A stretch of 64,000 nt of DNA from CAVAWX01 sp963614215 (GTDB lineage Bacteria > Actinomycetota > Coriobacteriia > Coriobacteriales > QAMH01): assembly GCA_963614215.1 (NCBI GenBank), contig CAVECB010000005.1, positions 24,533-88,532 on the forward strand, read 5' to 3'. Both the position numbers and the translations under genes were made by a program. The notes beneath the pieces were generated by a model. The model made no database searches. It was not told the DNA's origin and saw only the letters and a list, made by a program, of their open reading frames with translations. Positions 15,935-24,707 of this stretch are shown here, piece after piece; position 1 is the stretch's first letter; every line of letters starts with the position of its first letter.

Positions 15935-16496
15935 GTTTGATTACCAGTCAGATCGACACTGCTCCAAAACACAACTGTCGCCGGCCTCATGCGCGACGGC
16001 GTTTGATTACCAGTCAGATCGACACTGCTCCAAAACGAGCATACGCCTTTTTTCGCCGAAAAACGGGTTTGATTACCAGTCAGATCGACACTGCTCCAAA
16101 ACCACTTGATGCGTGGACAAAATGGAACGATGAGTTTGATTACCAGTCAGATCGACACTGCTCCAAAACTACCCTAATGTCTGCCATTTCTCGTTTCTGT
16201 TTGATTACCAGTCAGATCGACACTGCTCCAAAACCCCTCATGTTCCCAACGCTTGATGCTTTTAGTTTGATTACCAGTCAGATCGACACTGCTCCAAAAC
16301 CGCTTGCCAAAACTCACAGCGAAAGCAGGAGTTTGATTACCAGTCAGATCGACACTGCTCCAAAACCCCGAGCCTGCGCAACCCTGGATGTAGATGTTTG
16401 ATTACCAGTCAGATCGACACTGCTCCAAAACTATATGCAGGTGCGCGAGAAGGTGCGCGTGTTTGATTACCAGTCAGATCGACACTGCTCCAAAAC
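15935..16496 (-). CRISPR. Nine-repeat CRISPR segment
   Basis: The longest regular run: repeats start at 15935, 16001, 16067, 16134, 16199, 16265, 16331, 16396 and 16461, with eight spacers of 29-31 bp. Left flank: holin-like toxin gene cut near its start. Right flank (from 16497): the low-GC CWB2 surface protein block. Open frames across this run are made of repeats and are not genes. Confidence 0.95.
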
Positions 16497-16529
16497 GAAT
16501 ATTAGTTCATTGATACTAATTTCTATTTG

Positions 16530-18296
16530 TCAAGAATGAATTTCAGAATATGCTACGTTATCGACATTTATGGGTTGACCACTCGAATAGTACCAGCCAG
16601 CTACTGAATGTATGTTATTTATAGTGGCATAACTTGCATTAGGAGTGTTAAAATATAGCTTGGCACAATCTTTGCAGAATTCAGCGGAAAATTTCGTATT
16701 CTCGTACGAATTCTCCTGCCACTTCCCAATACCTGTTATCGTGTCACTCGGAAGAGCATTTACACCACCGAAGATGTAGTTTTGATTGTATTTTGTTGGA
16801 TAAAGGAAGTATTCTTTGTCACTGTCCTGACCAAGTTCAGGGTCTGTGAGCCCTATGTAACTAACTTTATACTTGTTCTCTCCGTTCTTGAGCTCTTCTA
16901 TCTTCTTGTTCATCTCAGCAGAGTGCTTGTTCAGCTCATCAGCATTGTCTCCGCCCCATGTGCCTATTTCAAATTCTGTATAGTGGAGAATAGAAGGAAC
17001 GATTTCCTTCCTGTGATTGTTCAGGAAATTCGTAAGAGACTGCGACTTCTTTATATTACTGTTCTTAAATGTTCCGCTATCTGAGACAACAAGGACAGAA
17101 TTCTGTTTTCCAATGAATGGTCCTGCACACAGAGCATCATAGTAGGAACTTGCCGTCGCAACACCCATGTGCTTTGCAGACATACCCTCGGAAATACAGA
17201 AATCTGCAATTTTCTTAGATGTGCCGTAGGCTGTGCCGCCACCCAAACGCTTAACCGTCTTCGTCTTCACTTGGCTTTCCACAGATTCAGCTACAGCTTG
17301 TGTGCCGCCCGTGATGATAGTGCGGGTAAAGCCGTTGTTCTTAATGTTCTTGGCGGTGGTGTCAGTGAGCGTGCCAGGTTTACCTGACGCCAAGAAGATG
17401 GGAACTTTTTTAGCGTAGGCGTACGGCGCGATGGACAGCGCGTCTTGGAAGCTAGACGATGTGGCGACGATGGCGTCCTTGCCCCAACCGCCGTTGACCT
17501 TCTTGCCGTACTCATAAATCTTGTTCGCGGTGCCAATAGCGGTATTACCCGCCACGCGCTCCACGGACACGCCCAGCTTCTTTATCTGGTTTTTCACATT
17601 GTCAGAAACAGCCGCCGTGCCGCCCACGACGATGACGTTTTTTACCTTCTTGGAAGTAAGAATATTCTTGGTTGTGTTGTTAAGCTCGTCTTTGCCCGTG
17701 AGAAGAATCGGGCAGTTAAGGAGTCCTGCGAGACCAGATGCAGAAAGAGCGTCGTGGTATGAATTGGATGTAGCTACGATAGCCCAGTCTGTGGTGTCCC
17801 AGCCTTCGTCAACAATCTTTTTCATCGTACCGAAAGCAGTGTTTCCTGCGAGACGATCAAAACACATGTAATTGTCTGTTCCATCATAAGATTGATCTGC
17901 CTTAGCAGCGTCAAAAAGATCACTTACAAAATTAGGATTATATTCATGCTTGCATACTTCTCTGTATGTCTTCACTTCATTTATCGCCGAATTAATTTCT
18001 TTTTGAGAAACAGAAACAAACACTGGGTCACTGAATGTATAGTATGTCTGCCCGTCTTCATTCGTTTTTTCGCCTGTTATATTGTAATAATAATTTAAGT
18101 TGTTGCGAAATTTGTAATCATAAGGATTATAATCTTCATGTTTTGCAGGACAATCACTGAGTTCCTCTAGAAATTTTTCTGCTTCCGAATCAGAGATCGT
18201 CGCTGCATGTGCTGCTGGTGCGAAGACACCAAAAACCAGCGTACACGACATCGCAGTTGTAAGAAAAACCTTGAGTTTACTGTTCGTGTGAAACAT
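16530..18296 (-). CDS. Secreted cell-wall-binding repeat 2 (CWB2) surface protein
   Basis: 588 residues with a signal peptide (positive start, hydrophobic core LTTAMSCTLVFGVFAPAAHA). Three CWB2 repeats at about 145-430 are marked by RLAGNTAFGT, RVAGNTAIGT and RLGGGTAYGT, each followed by VATS-type strands and a late GGT motif. CWB2 trimers bind cell-wall polymers non-covalently. The C-terminal 150 residues are unassigned and probably the functional part. AGGAGG precedes ATG 18296. GC content is clearly lower than in flanking genes, suggesting transfer or an assembly join; it lies between CRISPR repeats and next to the scaffold gap. Confidence 0.88.
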   Translation of the reverse strand: MFHTNSKLKVFLTTAMSCTLVFGVFAPAAHAATISDSEAEKFLEELSDCPAKHEDYNPYDYKFRNNLNYYYNITGEKTNEDGQTYYTFSDPVFVSVSQKEINSAINEVKTYREVCKHEYNPNFVSDLFDAAKADQSYDGTDNYMCFDRLAGNTAFGTMKKIVDEGWDTTDWAIVATSNSYHDALSASGLAGLLNCPILLTGKDELNNTTKNILTSKKVKNVIVVGGTAAVSDNVKNQIKKLGVSVERVAGNTAIGTANKIYEYGKKVNGGWGKDAIVATSSSFQDALSIAPYAYAKKVPIFLASGKPGTLTDTTAKNIKNNGFTRTIITGGTQAVAESVESQVKTKTVKRLGGGTAYGTSKKIADFCISEGMSAKHMGVATASSYYDALCAGPFIGKQNSVLVVSDSGTFKNSNIKKSQSLTNFLNNHRKEIVPSILHYTEFEIGTWGGDNADELNKHSAEMNKKIEELKNGENKYKVSYIGLTDPELGQDSDKEYFLYPTKYNQNYIFGGVNALPSDTITGIGKWQENSYENTKFSAEFCKDCAKLYFNTPNASYATINNIHSVAGWYYSSGQPINVDNVAYSEIHS

Positions 18297-18359
18297 TTTT
18301 CCTCCTTGTAAAAGATAGATTTAATTACAATTAACTAAGAAGGGTTTTTATAGACCATT

Positions 18360-18369
18360 NNNNNNNNNN
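18360..18369. other. Scaffold gap (10 Ns)
   Basis: Ten undetermined bases separate the upstream region of the CWB2 gene from the repeat at 18370. A round number suggests a placeholder of unknown true length, so adjacency of the CWB2 block and the leader-proximal repeat is not established. Confidence 0.99.
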
Positions 18370-18405
18370 GTTTGATTACCAGTCAGATCGACACTGCTCC
18401 AAAAC

Positions 18406-18460
18406 CATTGGGGCAAAATCTCTACTGCGAAAAGACGTTCGAACTAACTGGCATGGCCCT
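18406..18460 (-). promoter_or_regulatory. CRISPR leader
   Basis: Only 55 bp separate the csn2 stop from the first repeat. In type II-A loci the leader holds the transcription signal and the Cas1-Cas2 integration anchor next to the first repeat. Here the leader end reads GAGATTTTGCCCCAATG directly before the repeat. Part of the leader may overlap the end of csn2. Polarity is inferred from cas gene position and crRNA sense. Confidence 0.6.
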
Positions 18461-19141
18461 TCAATGCTCCAAGAAATGCAGGTCAACCACTGTTTTCCTC
18501 TCATGTTCGTAGCATGCCTCATCTCTCTTGTTCTCAAGCAAGAGCACGCGCATTTTCAAGAAAAAAACGTGCTCGTAAAAAGCCTGAATCTCAGTTTCAG
18601 TCAGAAAAGTCTTGAGGTTCACGAACGCTATGGTCTTCTTGCACCCGGCGTCAAGGGCAAATGAAAGAAAGTTGAGCAAATTGTCAAGGAGCGACTTGCT
18701 TCCCTCGAATGTTACCACAAATCCCAGAAACTTAAGGTAGCGCTTCAAGTCCCATTCCGCACCAAAACCGAACTCAGCATTGAACCCCATGCCGAATACC
18801 TGCAACTCCTGAAGCAAGGCAAGCTGCGCAGCTTCTATCTCCTTTCTCAAATCCTCATCTTCCAAAAACTCACGTTCGACCCTTTTGACAATCGCGCTCA
18901 TAAACGTCCTGTCATCCCAAGGCAAATCGAGCGGATTGTCCGCCAACATCAAGGCGTCCTTGTGCTTCACCCTCGCGTCGTCTTCCCAGAAAGAATACGG
19001 CTCAGCCGCCCCAAGCTCCTCCCCCGCCTTAAGAGAGAGCACCAAGCGCGCAAAGAGCGCGGGGTTTTCCACCTGCAAAAGCGCGCATTCTCCAGGCTCT
19101 AAGGTTATCGGGGTCTCGAGTCCGGCGAAAACAAGTTTCAT
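18461..19141 (-). CDS. csn2: CRISPR-associated protein Csn2
   Basis: 226 residues, the usual length of Csn2, the type II-A marker. It starts MKLVFAGLETPITLEPGE and has a long helical region and a late AFVNLKTFLTETEIQAFYEH segment. Csn2 forms a tetrameric ring that slides on DNA ends and helps Cas1-Cas2 acquire spacers. Its ATG overlaps the end of cas2 by four bases. The gene is last in the cas operon and is followed by the leader and array. Confidence 0.9.
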   Translation of the reverse strand: MKLVFAGLETPITLEPGECALLQVENPALFARLVLSLKAGEELGAAEPYSFWEDDARVKHKDALMLADNPLDLPWDDRTFMSAIVKRVEREFLEDEDLRKEIEAAQLALLQELQVFGMGFNAEFGFGAEWDLKRYLKFLGFVVTFEGSKSLLDNLLNFLSFALDAGCKKTIAFVNLKTFLTETEIQAFYEHVFFLKMRVLLLENKRDEACYEHERKTVVDLHFLEH

Positions 19142-19473
19142 AAGACCAGGAGCTCCTCCATCGTGTCGAGCTCGTCATAGGCCTCGCGATTGCCCGTGAT
19201 ATATTCCATCGTCGCAAATTGCGATTCGGTCACTTTCAGCACCTGCACGAGTCCCGCAGGCGGACGATTCTTCCGCAGCCGCTGTACTGCATTGCCCGCC
19301 GAACCGTCGTTCACAACCAACTTTGCATAAACGGATTCCTGCAACATGAGGTAGCCGTCCTTGATCAGAAACTTCCTGAACGTGCGATAGCTCTTGCGCT
19401 GGGCAGACGTGTCAACGGGCAAGTCGAAAAACACCAGCAGCCTCATGAAACGAATCCTCGCTCTCTCATTCAT
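19138..19473 (-). CDS. cas2: CRISPR-associated endonuclease Cas2
   Basis: 111 residues with the ferredoxin-like Cas2 fold. MRLLVFFDLPV carries the conserved Asp after the first strand, followed by RKSYRTFRKFLIKDGYLMLQ. Cas2 bridges two Cas1 dimers in spacer integration. Start MNERARIRF at 19473 overlaps the cas1 stop (ATGA); an internal Met at MRLLVF, the usual family start, is an alternative. Confidence 0.93.
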   Translation of the reverse strand: MNERARIRFMRLLVFFDLPVDTSAQRKSYRTFRKFLIKDGYLMLQESVYAKLVVNDGSAGNAVQRLRKNRPPAGLVQVLKVTESQFATMEYITGNREAYDELDTMEELLVL

Positions 19474-20351
19474 AGCACGCCAAACGTCTCAATCTCGTCT
19501 ATCGAAAGGCGTTTGCCGAGCGCCTTGAGACAATCCGCAATGTAGAGAGATATCACCGAGCCGACGCGATATGCGCCCCCTCGATATGGTATCGGCTGGT
19601 TGAGCATATCGACCAGCAGTAATTTAATCTCCCTGGTGAAATCCCCCTCAAAATTATCAAAGACGATACGATCGACAATCGGGCGGAACGGCTCCATGAA
19701 ATCGCAGCTCAAGTTGAATTGGTTGTACTCGTTTCTGTGGCAGATACCCGTCTGGGTCAAATAACCCCTGGCCACGATTTCACGGTTTACAGCAGAGAGC
19801 ACAATGGCATACCCGTAGTTGAGAGCAGCATTGAGCGGCGTGTCGTCGTCGCGAGAAAACGAGGAGCCGAACAAAGCCTGAAAATAGACGCGCGCCGCAT
19901 GGCCTTCGCGGTTGGTAGGGTCTCCCGAGCGCACTTCCTGCACCACCTTTTCCAAAAGTGCACCCTGCTCTTCGCGGGCACGTGCCGCGAGCACGTCTGC
20001 CTGGTGGGAAATCTTGTCGCGCACCACCCGCTGCCACACGCGTTTCTTCACAGGCTCGCCCCATTCGAGCTGCTCGGCAATGCGCTTGCTCGTATTGTGG
20101 GAACCGTACAGGGGAAGGTATTCGCCAACGGGATTGCGCTTCTCGTCGGCGACCACGAAAGCGATCTTTGCCTTCGCCAGCTCCGAGAGCAGATAGGCGC
20201 TCACAAATACCTGGCTGGTCTGGAGGACGACGGAGGATATCTCGGACAAATGTACCTTGACGGTGTCGTCTTCCTTGCGCACCACCATGTAGCCGCCCTT
20301 GTATTGCAGCTTGCATGGGCTCTCGATGACGATGTTCCTAAAGCCCGACAC
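19470..20351 (-). CDS. cas1: CRISPR-associated integrase Cas1
   Basis: 293 residues, type II Cas1. Metal-binding residues are visible as the Glu in NREGHAARVYFQALFG, and the His and Asp in ICHRNEYNQFNLSCDFMEPF. Cas1 catalyses insertion of new spacers with Cas2. The GTG start at 20351 overlaps the cas9 end by 14 bp. The operon order cas9-cas1-cas2-csn2 is that of subtype II-A. Confidence 0.95.
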   Translation of the reverse strand: MSGFRNIVIESPCKLQYKGGYMVVRKEDDTVKVHLSEISSVVLQTSQVFVSAYLLSELAKAKIAFVVADEKRNPVGEYLPLYGSHNTSKRIAEQLEWGEPVKKRVWQRVVRDKISHQADVLAARAREEQGALLEKVVQEVRSGDPTNREGHAARVYFQALFGSSFSRDDDTPLNAALNYGYAIVLSAVNREIVARGYLTQTGICHRNEYNQFNLSCDFMEPFRPIVDRIVFDNFEGDFTREIKLLLVDMLNQPIPYRGGAYRVGSVISLYIADCLKALGKRLSIDEIETFGVL

Positions 20352-23300
20352 GAGTCTTCCTCTCGAACATACCCGTCACGGACTGGTCGATGATGTAGAA
20401 ATCAACATTGGGATCTCCCAACAACTGCGATCTCGATGGCCTGATTGTTCCCACATGTTTAGGCCCGCCAAGCAAGCTGAGGTCCACAACATTCGATCCC
20501 GCATTCGCAATCTTTACCAACCCTAGCAGGATTTCCCTTTTCTGCAACGGACTCAGTTGTCTGTATCTTTCATCGTATTTCGACAACTTCAACTGCTTGT
20601 GCAAATAACCCCGCATAGGCCCTTTTTCAGACGAAAACGATGCCCAGAGATTGTCAAGAACCTCGACATTAGCCGCAAGGTCTACAGCTCCCCCCAAGAC
20701 CTTTTGCTCCTCGATGGAAAAGGCAATTTCTCTGGCGTTTCTAAACTCCTTGGCGCCAGTCAACAGCAAGCGGCAACCATCTATTTCCACAAGCTGTTTC
20801 TTGAAAATCTTCGGGCGGACAATGTTGACAAACTGCAAGTCATAACTCTCGGCATCTTCGACGGCGATTTCAACAAGCTGCACAGAATCGGCGTTGACCT
20901 TGTCACGCAGTGAAACGGAGACCTGGGCAAACCTGAAATATGGATTTCCCTTTTTCTTCGCCTCGTAGATGAAGAAATAGGCAAATTGCTCGCGGGAATA
21001 ACTCCCGAATTGCTCTGTTGAAAGATTGTGTTTAAGAGGAAGCCCTAGCGCCTTCCCGCTCCGAGGCGAGTAAATCGTCGCGTCCCAAAACGCTCCCGTG
21101 TCTTCCTGTGGCATGCGCGAGATATAGCATTGCCGGTAGTTGAGCGCGCAACGCATGCTCTCGAGCTCGGCTTCGGCATCCCAATCGTCCCGGAAGATCT
21201 CGCCCGTCTCCTTGTCGAAACCCGAGTTCATGAAACTGTTGACTATGAAGCCCGCCGAACCCGGCATCTGGTGGTTCCTATTGAACTGATTCGCCTTAGA
21301 ACGCACGTACTTCTGCATTGCGCGCGTGTACCTTATCGGGTTGGCGTAGATATCCGGAAACCGCATCTGAATGAACAAGCCGAGCCTACAGGCGAGAAAC
21401 GCGTCGTGTGCGTGGTGAAAATCGTTGGCTTCGCGGCACTTGACGAAGCCTGCAACCTCGCGCAAGTTATGGGACATGCTCGCCTTCACGGGCACAATCT
21501 TCGTGTCCTCCTCGGCATAGCGAACCTCGAGAAGAGATTGCGCGAGTTTCACCATCTGGGAAGTCTCGACGAGCTGACGCGCGACGAATCCCTTCATCGC
21601 CCCCTCAGAGATATGACTGCGCATCAAGTTGTTAAACTTCTTGTCGCCGATAAGCCCGGCGTCATGAAGGCCGTGCCAATACTGACTCCTCTTCTTCCGA
21701 ACGCCGCTATCGAGAAGAAGCTGGTCTGTCTTTTTCTGGTTCTCCTCGCGATAGACCAAAGCCTTGTTCTCGAAGCTGTCGTCTTTGATATAGGCACGCG
21801 GAATGATGTGGTCTACCTCATAGAGCCCAGCGTTGAAAAGCTGGTTGATGTCGATGGGACGCTCCGAATACAGACACTTTCCCCGTTGCATGAAATAGAG
21901 CGTCAGGCGCTCGTCGAGGTCTGTCGGAGCCGTTGCCTGTATCTCCTCCCAAATTTTCGAATCATCGTTCTTGAGGGCCTTGAGAGCTTCCTTGAGCTGG
22001 TCATACCGGCGCTTCGTGCGTTTTCCCTTGTTTCTCTCGTCCTCATCGTGCGTAACCTCAATGAAAATGTTCTCCGGCGCATGCCCCGCAATCTTTGCAA
22101 TCTCGTCCACGATGCGAATGGCCTGGTTCAAGCTTCTGCGAATCGCGGGAGAACCAGGCAAATCGTTTACCCCGAGCTCTCGCCCACATTCGGTATAGTA
22201 AGCACGATTCTCGGCATTGACGGCTTTCTGGAAGCCGAGAGCTTCGTCGCGCAGTGCCTCCATCATCACCATCGTCTCGCCGCTGCGACGCGTCGTATTC
22301 GGGTTGCCCTCTCGCAAAACGTCCATAATCGAGACTCGGCGACCGTCTTGGGCATCGACCTTCAGACCAGTAAGGAACCTTTCCGAGAGTCGTCCCCACC
22401 CCGTGAGCCGCTTTTTGCAGATGGCCTTGATCTGCACGGCGTCCAGCAAGCCGCTTCCGGCCGCCCCAAACTCGCTTTCGAGCTTCTCTGCGAGAATCGA
22501 ACGATCCTCGAAAAGGGTGCTCCACAAGATGATAGTTTCGACGACCTCGTAGAGCTCGGTACCGAACGCGATGTCATCGACATATAGGACATCTTTCGTG
22601 AAGAAGATAAACGAAGAGAGTTTGGACTCCAATGCCGACTCGCCCTGCCCGCCCTTGATACGGGGATTTGTCGCATCACCCGCACGAACGAGCCAGTCTG
22701 CTATTTTCTTGTATGTCACGCGGCGGTACCTGTGGAAAAGGTCGCGTACGATACCCTCACGCTGCGCGGCGTCGAACCGGCGCCAATCGTCGCCATCCTC
22801 ACTCCAACGCATGCCGTTCAACTCGTTGAGCACGCAGAATTCCTCGTAGAGCAACGAACACCTGGGCAAGGTTTTCTCTCCGACAAGATAGCTGCAATCG
22901 CCCGTCATGCGCATGATGAAGTTCTCGGCGCTCTTGTTCTTGTCGATGACCTGCTCCCAATTCCAGGGAGTGACGACCGTCTCCTCCATCCCGGGCTTGC
23001 GCTCTGACCACTGGAAACGATTCTTTCCATGGGCATCTTGCCGGGCGTTCTTGGCCGTAAGCGGCCCCACATAGTAGGGGATGCGAAACGAGACGAGGCT
23101 TTCGAACTTGTCCGCGTTTTCCGCAAGGAAGGGATAAAAACGACCTTGGTTTTGGACGATGCGGCTCAGCTCTTCAAGGTGAAGCTGATAGTAGATGGCA
23201 CCGTTGTCGCTCGTCTTGAGCCTGCGAAGGAACTGCTGTCTATCGAAACGGGCCATCATGTCAACATAACGCTCGTCATCTTCGGCTTCGGTCTCCGCAA

Positions 23301-24495
23301 AGAGATCTTTAACCTCCTTCTTAAAGCCTTCGTAATCGAGTTTGTGCAGGTTATAGGCGGTATAGCCCTGCGCTTTGTCGCAGCTGTACCCACCCGAAAG
23401 ACCCGCCTCGTCCAAGTCATGGTAGGTCGGCCCTCGGAAAAACGCCTCGAAGGCCTCTTCGGAACAATAGTCACGGACGAGCTTTTTGAGCATACGGAGG
23501 TCTGCCGCGTATCGGTCGTACTTAGCGATCATATTCTTCGAAATTGTCTTGCCGGGAGCATATGAGAGAAGGCCTTGGAGGACGAAAGCGGAGTAGACGC
23601 CGCAAAGAGCATCGAGCAGTTCAACGCAATCGTCGGGGCATGTCGTTTTGAGGGCCTCGAGCTCTTCTTCCTTGCCGAGGGAAACCTTGGTCTTCTCGCA
23701 AGGAAACTCCCCGAATATATCCTTGAACTCCGTAGCAAGACCGAGCATCGCATTCGAGAGCGCACGAGTGATTTTTTTCTGGTCGAGGTTTTCGGAAACG
23801 GGAAACGAGACGAGAGGCACAATTTCCTTGGCAAGGGCCGATCGATTCAGCTCCTCATCGTTGCGGAGCAAAGCCGCAAGCGCGTCTTTCCGCTTGGTTC
23901 TTCCGCCATCTTCCATCGCATCCATGCCGCGCGAAAGGCACCATTCATCGAGTGCTTCGTAAAACGCCCGAGTCGCCTCGGCAGGGTCGGCGTCTTCAGA
24001 CCTGAGGTTCTTTTCTTCCTCGCGAAGAAAGTTACCCCTGTGCTTGACGATGTTGTGCATCGCAAGATAGACAAGGCGCAAATCTGCCTTCTCGTCGGCT
24101 TCCATCAGATATGTGCGCAGGTGATAGATGGTAGGAAAACGATCGTAGTAATCCACCTTGGTGAAATCGGATCCGTTAAAGATAGGATCGCCCTCGATGG
24201 TCCTCGAATGGTTGAGGCGCTCGAAAAACTCCGGGTCGACCCCCTCCATTTCCTGTTTGAACAGGCTTTGGAGTAGGTCGAGGCGCCAACGGCGACGCAC
24301 ATAGCGACGGCGCTGTCCGCGATGAATTCGCGCCTCGGAAGCCGGTTGCGCACTGTCGAAAAGACGGCTGCCCCAAGTCGGTTGTCTCATGAAGTGCAAG
24401 AGCTTGCCGTCCGCATCGACCACGGCCCAACCGACCGAGTTCGTCCCCATATCGAGGCCGATGTTGTACTCACCATCGAAATTTCTGAGATTCAT
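20338..24495 (-). CDS. cas9: CRISPR-associated endonuclease Cas9 (subtype II-A)
   Basis: 1385 residues. RuvC-I: YNIGLDMGTNSVGWAV with the catalytic Asp. The Arg-rich bridge helix follows (RGQRRRYVRRRWRLDLLQSL). RuvC-II: NIFIEVTHDED. HNH: YEVDHIIPRAYIKDDSFENK with His and Asn. RuvC-III: HHAHDAFLACRLG. All nuclease residues are intact, so double-strand cleavage is expected. The C-terminal PAM-interacting region gives no readable PAM. ATG 24495 (MNLRNFDGEYN) is chosen, with AAGGGGCGG upstream; TTG 24513 is an alternative. The tracrRNA is divergent upstream. Confidence 0.97.
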   Translation of the reverse strand: MNLRNFDGEYNIGLDMGTNSVGWAVVDADGKLLHFMRQPTWGSRLFDSAQPASEARIHRGQRRRYVRRRWRLDLLQSLFKQEMEGVDPEFFERLNHSRTIEGDPIFNGSDFTKVDYYDRFPTIYHLRTYLMEADEKADLRLVYLAMHNIVKHRGNFLREEEKNLRSEDADPAEATRAFYEALDEWCLSRGMDAMEDGGRTKRKDALAALLRNDEELNRSALAKEIVPLVSFPVSENLDQKKITRALSNAMLGLATEFKDIFGEFPCEKTKVSLGKEEELEALKTTCPDDCVELLDALCGVYSAFVLQGLLSYAPGKTISKNMIAKYDRYAADLRMLKKLVRDYCSEEAFEAFFRGPTYHDLDEAGLSGGYSCDKAQGYTAYNLHKLDYEGFKKEVKDLFAETEAEDDERYVDMMARFDRQQFLRRLKTSDNGAIYYQLHLEELSRIVQNQGRFYPFLAENADKFESLVSFRIPYYVGPLTAKNARQDAHGKNRFQWSERKPGMEETVVTPWNWEQVIDKNKSAENFIMRMTGDCSYLVGEKTLPRCSLLYEEFCVLNELNGMRWSEDGDDWRRFDAAQREGIVRDLFHRYRRVTYKKIADWLVRAGDATNPRIKGGQGESALESKLSSFIFFTKDVLYVDDIAFGTELYEVVETIILWSTLFEDRSILAEKLESEFGAAGSGLLDAVQIKAICKKRLTGWGRLSERFLTGLKVDAQDGRRVSIMDVLREGNPNTTRRSGETMVMMEALRDEALGFQKAVNAENRAYYTECGRELGVNDLPGSPAIRRSLNQAIRIVDEIAKIAGHAPENIFIEVTHDEDERNKGKRTKRRYDQLKEALKALKNDDSKIWEEIQATAPTDLDERLTLYFMQRGKCLYSERPIDINQLFNAGLYEVDHIIPRAYIKDDSFENKALVYREENQKKTDQLLLDSGVRKKRSQYWHGLHDAGLIGDKKFNNLMRSHISEGAMKGFVARQLVETSQMVKLAQSLLEVRYAEEDTKIVPVKASMSHNLREVAGFVKCREANDFHHAHDAFLACRLGLFIQMRFPDIYANPIRYTRAMQKYVRSKANQFNRNHQMPGSAGFIVNSFMNSGFDKETGEIFRDDWDAEAELESMRCALNYRQCYISRMPQEDTGAFWDATIYSPRSGKALGLPLKHNLSTEQFGSYSREQFAYFFIYEAKKKGNPYFRFAQVSVSLRDKVNADSVQLVEIAVEDAESYDLQFVNIVRPKIFKKQLVEIDGCRLLLTGAKEFRNAREIAFSIEEQKVLGGAVDLAANVEVLDNLWASFSSEKGPMRGYLHKQLKLSKYDERYRQLSPLQKREILLGLVKIANAGSNVVDLSLLGGPKHVGTIRPSRSQLLGDPNVDFYIIDQSVTGMFERKTRVGL

Positions 24496-24537
24496 CACAA
24501 ACCGCCCCTTCAACCGTGTTACATTCTGAATGTCTTC

Positions 24538-24666
24538 CGATTACCAGTCGGATCGACACTGCGAGTCAAAATACGGCTTTGCCAAAAATGCTTTGGCTTG
24601 TCCAAAGCGTCCCGTAGGGGACAACCTGACTCACCGAAAAGACCTCCTGCGGGAGGTCTTTTCGTA
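24538..24666 (+). ncRNA. tracrRNA for Cas9
   Basis: The anti-repeat at 24539-24562 (GATTACCAGTCGGATCGACA then CTGC) pairs with positions 9-32 of the crRNA repeat over 24 bp with one G-U. A GAGT/GA bulge (24563-24566) and a lower stem CAAAAT (24567-24572) follow, the same bulge plan as in Streptococcus pyogenes. Next come a small GGC-TTT-GCC hairpin, a CTTTGG/CCAAAG hairpin (24591-24606) and GTCCC-GTAG-GGGAC. The end is a terminator, AAAAGACCTCC-TGC-GGGAGGTCTTTT (24637-24662). The transcription start is not determined. Confidence 0.88.
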
Positions 24667-24707
24667 TACTACCCTTGCGGTCGGACAACAAAATTCAAAT
24701 CTGTGGT

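Larger units (their letters stand above)
11968..18405 (-). CRISPR. Type II-A CRISPR array with kilobase inserts between repeats
   Basis: Eighteen 36-bp repeats are visible. Read on the minus strand (crRNA sense) each starts GTTTTGGAGCAGTGTCG and ends TGACTGGTAATCAAAC; no differences between copies were noticed by eye. Starts on the plus strand: 11968, 12944, 13010, 14243, 14308, 14374, 14440, 14506, 15935, 16001, 16067, 16134, 16199, 16265, 16331, 16396, 16461, 18370. Thirteen intervals are ordinary spacers of 29-31 bp. Four are long: 12004-12943, 13046-14242, 14542-15934 and 16497-18369, carrying phage-like or other genes. The leader side is toward csn2. The crRNA sense is set by the tracrRNA anti-repeat at 24539-24572. 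Confidence 0.95.

Noticed and set aside
15931..16401. Apparent 156-residue repeat protein
   Set aside because: The translated repeats are CRISPR repeats read in one frame; the period is the array period.
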